Of a stretch of 64,000 nucleotides of DNA, positions 61,156 through 64,000 are shown one piece after another. Below the pieces are notes generated by a model. The model had not been told where the DNA came from. It did no database searches and was given only the letters and a program-made list of their open reading frames with translations. The translations under genes were made by a program, and so were the position numbers. The number at the start of each line of letters is the position of its first letter. Position 1 is the stretch's first letter. The stretch is from Halobacillus kuroshimensis DSM 18393 (lineage in GTDB: Bacteria > Bacillota > Bacilli > Bacillales > Halobacillaceae), in the NCBI RefSeq assembly GCF_000425705.1, contig NZ_AUDY01000013.1, positions 157,392 to 221,391 of the forward strand, written 5' to 3'.

Positions 61156-62505
61156 TCAGCTTCGTTTTTGAAGGTCCACACAGAGTCTCTGATACGCTTT
61201 AGACTCCTCCAACATCTGTTTATCCTGATACACTTTGGCAAGCCATTGGAGAGGCTCAGGACGGTCGGGCTGAAGCTCCATCTCCATTTGGAAACATTCC
61301 AGAGCCTGATCCAGCTGGTGGAAACTATAATACCCTTCCCCAAGTTCAAGAAGGTGATCCAGATCACCCGAAATCTCTTTCATCCGCACGATTTTCTCAA
61401 ACGATGGGGATTGTTCAGACAAAGGTCGTATTCTCTCGATGATTTCTTCCATCTCCATCTTTTCAAACAAGGCTTCGATATATTTCTCTACCAGGTGTCC
61501 CGTCGATTCCGGTAGAACTGGAAGGACTTTTTCCAAAAGGATATGAACCGCATCAAGGGACTGGCGCATGTCGATTTCATCAAGCATAGCCGCGGCCGAT
61601 GCCATTTGATCTGAGTGCGGTTGGATGTCAAAGCGTTGAACAATGCCGGCCGATGGTTCTACTAAACGTTGGTCAAGATAGCGGTCAAACAGGAAATCCG
61701 TGACTTGATCATAGGAAGGACGACTGGATATGAGTGGTTCCAGCAAGGACATTTGGTCCTCGGGCTCAAAGGTGTCCTTCACCAAATGAAGGAACGCTGC
61801 TGATTCTTCAGCAGATAAGGATGGGGGCAGGGAGTTGATCCTGTGGACAAGGTGTTCCACTTCCCTGTTTTCGTTAAGAAGGAGGCGTGACTTCTCTTCC
61901 ATCGATGCATGTTCTTCGGCGTACAAGCGGTCGCGTTTGAATAAGGAAGCCTCCTGCGTTTCGTAAGCTTCTGATGCGGAAGCAAAAGCGAGGTCATGGC
62001 TGATTTCCTGTACGAACCGGCTCTCAGGCGCCAGACGCACCATTTCCCGTACAATTGTGTAGGATTCAAACATTTTCCCTTCCCGTCTACACGTATAAAA
62101 GATAGCTTTAATATCAGCAAGCAGTTGTTTTTTAGGAATAAAAGATTCAAAGAGAGTGAGGATCCGGCTTTGTTCCTGCCTTGTAAAATGCCGGGCGGCT
62201 TTCTTTTTCAACTGGGGATAGTTGATTTTCTGAAGGGGTTTTTCCGCGTCTATCAATCTGGTCAGGAGGGGATTCGGCTGGTCATAAACCAAGCCTTCTT
62301 TCCATACACGGGAAGCGTAGGAGGTCCGCTTCATCTTTTTAGTCTTAACAGCCGTCAGGAAGGTCTGCTTAAAAAAGAACAGCAGCCAGCAGTTTTCATC
62401 ATCATATCCTTCTATCAGCTGTGTCTGTTCAAAAAAGGCAGCCCGCCCCGCTTTTAAATGTAAAGGCTGTTTCTGCTTCGGAATCGACAGGTGTATCATC
62501 GTCAT
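61156..62505 (-). CDS. TPR-like helical protein of unknown function
   Basis: ATG 62505 has AAAGGAGG upstream; 449 residues. The N-terminal 50 residues look like a small beta domain, and the rest is all helix with TPR-like hairpins at the end (LGEGYYSFHQLDQALECFQM, EPLQWLAKVYQDKQMLEESK). No signal peptide. Family not recognised; protein-binding is inferred. An extended -10 TGGTATAGT lies near 62540. Confidence 0.7.
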   Translation of the reverse strand: MTMIHLSIPKQKQPLHLKAGRAAFFEQTQLIEGYDDENCWLLFFFKQTFLTAVKTKKMKRTSYASRVWKEGLVYDQPNPLLTRLIDAEKPLQKINYPQLKKKAARHFTRQEQSRILTLFESFIPKKQLLADIKAIFYTCRREGKMFESYTIVREMVRLAPESRFVQEISHDLAFASASEAYETQEASLFKRDRLYAEEHASMEEKSRLLLNENREVEHLVHRINSLPPSLSAEESAAFLHLVKDTFEPEDQMSLLEPLISSRPSYDQVTDFLFDRYLDQRLVEPSAGIVQRFDIQPHSDQMASAAAMLDEIDMRQSLDAVHILLEKVLPVLPESTGHLVEKYIEALFEKMEMEEIIERIRPLSEQSPSFEKIVRMKEISGDLDHLLELGEGYYSFHQLDQALECFQMEMELQPDRPEPLQWLAKVYQDKQMLEESKAYQRLCVDLQKRS

Positions 62506-62942
62506 ACAATCAACCTCCTTTAATTCTACCTTCACTATACCATAACTTTTTCCAATCCCTCCAACTAAAAAATATAAGCCAACGCCGTGCGGCAGGCACA
62601 TCCTCCCTCTTGCAGCACGGTTGATAGAAGGTTTACCTTGTAACACTGATGTTACATATGTAACAAATCCCCTCCCTTACAAAAGCTGTCAAGGCGCACT
62701 TTTATGAAATTTATAATCGAAATGGATAACTCTTCCTAAACTTCCTTGTGCGCTCTATTAAATTATGAGACTATTCTGTCCACGCCGCCGTTGGGTTCAG
62801 TCGTTCTTCCTCAGGGGTTCTCCCCATATGCTCTATCTCTCAGAATGGTAGTTTCCAGATTCAACCTCCTATATTACATGATCTTGATGGTACGATAGAG
62901 TTGTTCCAAACAACACAACTCATCAAGGAGGAATTTCAGATT
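62506..62942. other. Intergenic region with a perfect palindrome
   Basis: About 437 nt. GTTACATATGTAAC at 62651-62664 is a perfect 14-bp palindrome, an operator-like site. An inverted repeat CCGTGC/GCACGG (around 62585-62625) lies near. The remaining sequence shows no gene. Confidence 0.5.
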
Positions 62943-63725
62943 ATGAAAAAGCCACTTATTCTGACAGGCGCACTTGCGCTGTCTCTACTAGCATCACCAG
63001 CCACATCCCTTGCTTCTACAGGTGAGGTTCAGAAAGACTATCAGGTTCAAACGAAAACCATTCAAATAGATTCCAGTCAGGTGAACGACTGGGCAAAACA
63101 AAATGAAGAGGCATTGAAAAATGGTCAATATGATCAATTGGATGTACAGTCACTGCTCAAACAATTCAATTGGAATGCCCAGCCTTCTGAGCAGGCACCC
63201 GTAGAAGAGCAGCCGGCTCAGCAACAGGAGCCTGCGCAACCGGCAGCTGAAGAAGCAGCACCACAGCCGGCACCTGAAGAAACAGCAGCACCAGAGGAAG
63301 AAGCTCAAGCGCAGGACTCCGTCCAGGAAGAGAACGCCTCTTCTGACGTATCCGCTTTTGAAAAAGAAGTGGTGGAACTGACAAACCAGGAACGTGAAAA
63401 GCAGGGACTTGAACCACTGAAGCTTGATACAGCACTAAGTGGAGTCGCTGATGACAAATCTCTGGATATGCAGAACAATGACTATTTCTCCCACAACAGC
63501 CCGACGTACGGTTCTCCATTTGATATGATGGATCAATACGGCATTGATTACCGTACAGCCGGTGAAAACATCGCAATGGGGCAGACGTCTCCTGAACAGG
63601 TTGTCGAAGGCTGGATGAACAGCCAGGGACACCGTGAAAACATTATGAACCCTGACTTCACCCACATCGGTGTAGGTCACGCCGAAGAAGGGAACTACTG
63701 GACACAAATGTTCATTGGTAAATAA
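62943..63725 (+). CDS. Secreted CAP-domain (SCP/YkwD-like) protein
   Basis: ATG 62943 follows AAGGAGGAA. The 260-residue protein has a signal peptide (about 1-24), a charged segment, a low-complexity Pro/Ala/Glu/Gln linker (about 83-130) and a CAP domain (about 135-260) with VELTNQEREKQGLEPLKLD, SHNSPTYGSPFDMM, AGENIAMGQTSPEQVVEGWM and HRENIMNPDFTHIGVGHAE. YkwD-like proteins are secreted; their activity is unknown. Confidence 0.9.
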   Translation: MKKPLILTGALALSLLASPATSLASTGEVQKDYQVQTKTIQIDSSQVNDWAKQNEEALKNGQYDQLDVQSLLKQFNWNAQPSEQAPVEEQPAQQQEPAQPAAEEAAPQPAPEETAAPEEEAQAQDSVQEENASSDVSAFEKEVVELTNQEREKQGLEPLKLDTALSGVADDKSLDMQNNDYFSHNSPTYGSPFDMMDQYGIDYRTAGENIAMGQTSPEQVVEGWMNSQGHRENIMNPDFTHIGVGHAEEGNYWTQMFIGK

Positions 63726-63752
63726 CAGCCGATAGAAAAAAGCCACCGGATT

Positions 63753-64000
63753 TGAACTGTACCCCATAATATGGACAGTTTATAAAAAGAGCCTTAGGCA
63801 GCTAAGAGATGGCCTCGGTATTGTACCGGGGTCATCTTATTTAACTTCCACTGATATCTCTCGTTATTATATTTACTTATATAGTTGTTCACTTCTTCTT
63901 TTAGTTGGTTAAAGCTCTCACATGCTTTATGATCCACCATATCTTTCAAATGACCAAAGAATGATTCCATTGGGGCGTTATCCCAACAGTTTCCTCTGCG
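63753..64000 (-). mobile_element. IS3-family insertion sequence, right end
   Basis: Begins with a terminal-type sequence TGAACTGTACCCCATAATAT (63753 on), then the transposase 3' end. The rest lies beyond the window. Confidence 0.85.
63794..64000 (-). CDS. IS3-family transposase OrfB, C-terminal 68 residues (partial)
   Basis: The frame is open to the right edge and ends at the TAA complement of 63794. It reads RRGNCWDNAPMESFFGHLKD, then CESFNQLKEEVNNYI, YNNERYQWKLNKMTPVQYRG, the conserved DDE-domain end of IS3-group transposases with the catalytic Glu in NAPMESFF. Confidence 0.93.
   Translation of the reverse strand, partial: RRGNCWDNAPMESFFGHLKDMVDHKACESFNQLKEEVNNYISKYNNERYQWKLNKMTPVQYRGHLLAA

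Noticed and set aside
1..64000. CRISPR arrays, tRNA, rRNA, prophage and toxin-antitoxin loci
   Set aside because: None of the sequence showed evenly spaced repeats, tRNA cloverleaf blocks, rRNA or the corresponding gene sets.

Overview
The window reads as chromosome of a low-to-mid G+C Gram-positive in Bacillaceae, most likely a moderate halophile of the Halobacillus type. The support is family-level: a complete comQXPA quorum-sensing locus, TnrA, an RsbR-type stressosome protein, a Spo0E-like phosphatase, a NagZ/NamZ murein-recovery pair, consensus-like SigB and cre sites, an Arg T-box, a SAM-I riboswitch and two NhaC-type Na+/H+ antiporters. No tRNA, rRNA, CRISPR array, prophage or conjugative module was seen. 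The only transposase is an IS3-type fragment at the right edge. Membrane segments, signal peptides and promoters were judged by eye.

Layout. 1-5443: a minus-strand cluster (secreted glycosidase-like protein, membrane-anchored HEAT-repeat protein, and a third gene leaving the window), then a structured GC-rich spacer (3498-3680) and a secreted protein built of two tandem barrel-like repeats. 5608-9830: comQ-comX-comP-comA, with an intrinsic terminator between comX and comP. 10488-12465: promoter, T-box leader and argS. 12541-20867: small membrane proteins, YkuK-like protein, peroxiredoxin, EutH-like permease, SAM-riboswitch-controlled msrA, AIM24 and DinB proteins, an NhaC antiporter and a GNAT enzyme. 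21125-30869: ppc, a GntP-type permease convergent with 3-hydroxybutyrate dehydrogenase, glutamate dehydrogenase with a SigB-type promoter, fabI, and an acyltransferase/PP-loop pair. 31082-43550: YutJ-like oxidoreductase, ATP-grasp ligase, CstA, Spo0E-like, RidA, DUF1206, a calcium-loop protein, an RsbR paralogue under a SigB promoter, a second NhaC, YjiH and an AI-2E family transporter. 43785-47647: a TnrA box, a small FbpA-like ORF and tnrA, then CHY zinc finger, MFS and SLC13 transporters. 47795-51298: namZ and nagZ behind a perfect cre site. 51494-54189: an SsuABC/NMT1-type ABC importer. 54256-56781: a PadR-led operon. 57047-62505: coiled-coil protein, a 33-residue Cys-containing ORF, a GntR/ABC (Ytr-like) operon and a large repeat-like protein. 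62943-64000: secreted CAP protein and the IS3 end.

Working together. The regulatory signals point to amino-acid sensing (T-box for Arg, SAM for msrA, TnrA for nitrogen), carbon control (cre upstream of nagZ and perhaps yutJ), general stress (SigB at gdh and at the RsbR paralogue) and cell density (ComX). Transport is heavily represented, with Na+/H+ exchange and organic-acid or amine uptake, which suits a halophile. A modular GC-rich repeat family occurs four times in intergenic spaces, twice between duplicated terminator-like hairpins.
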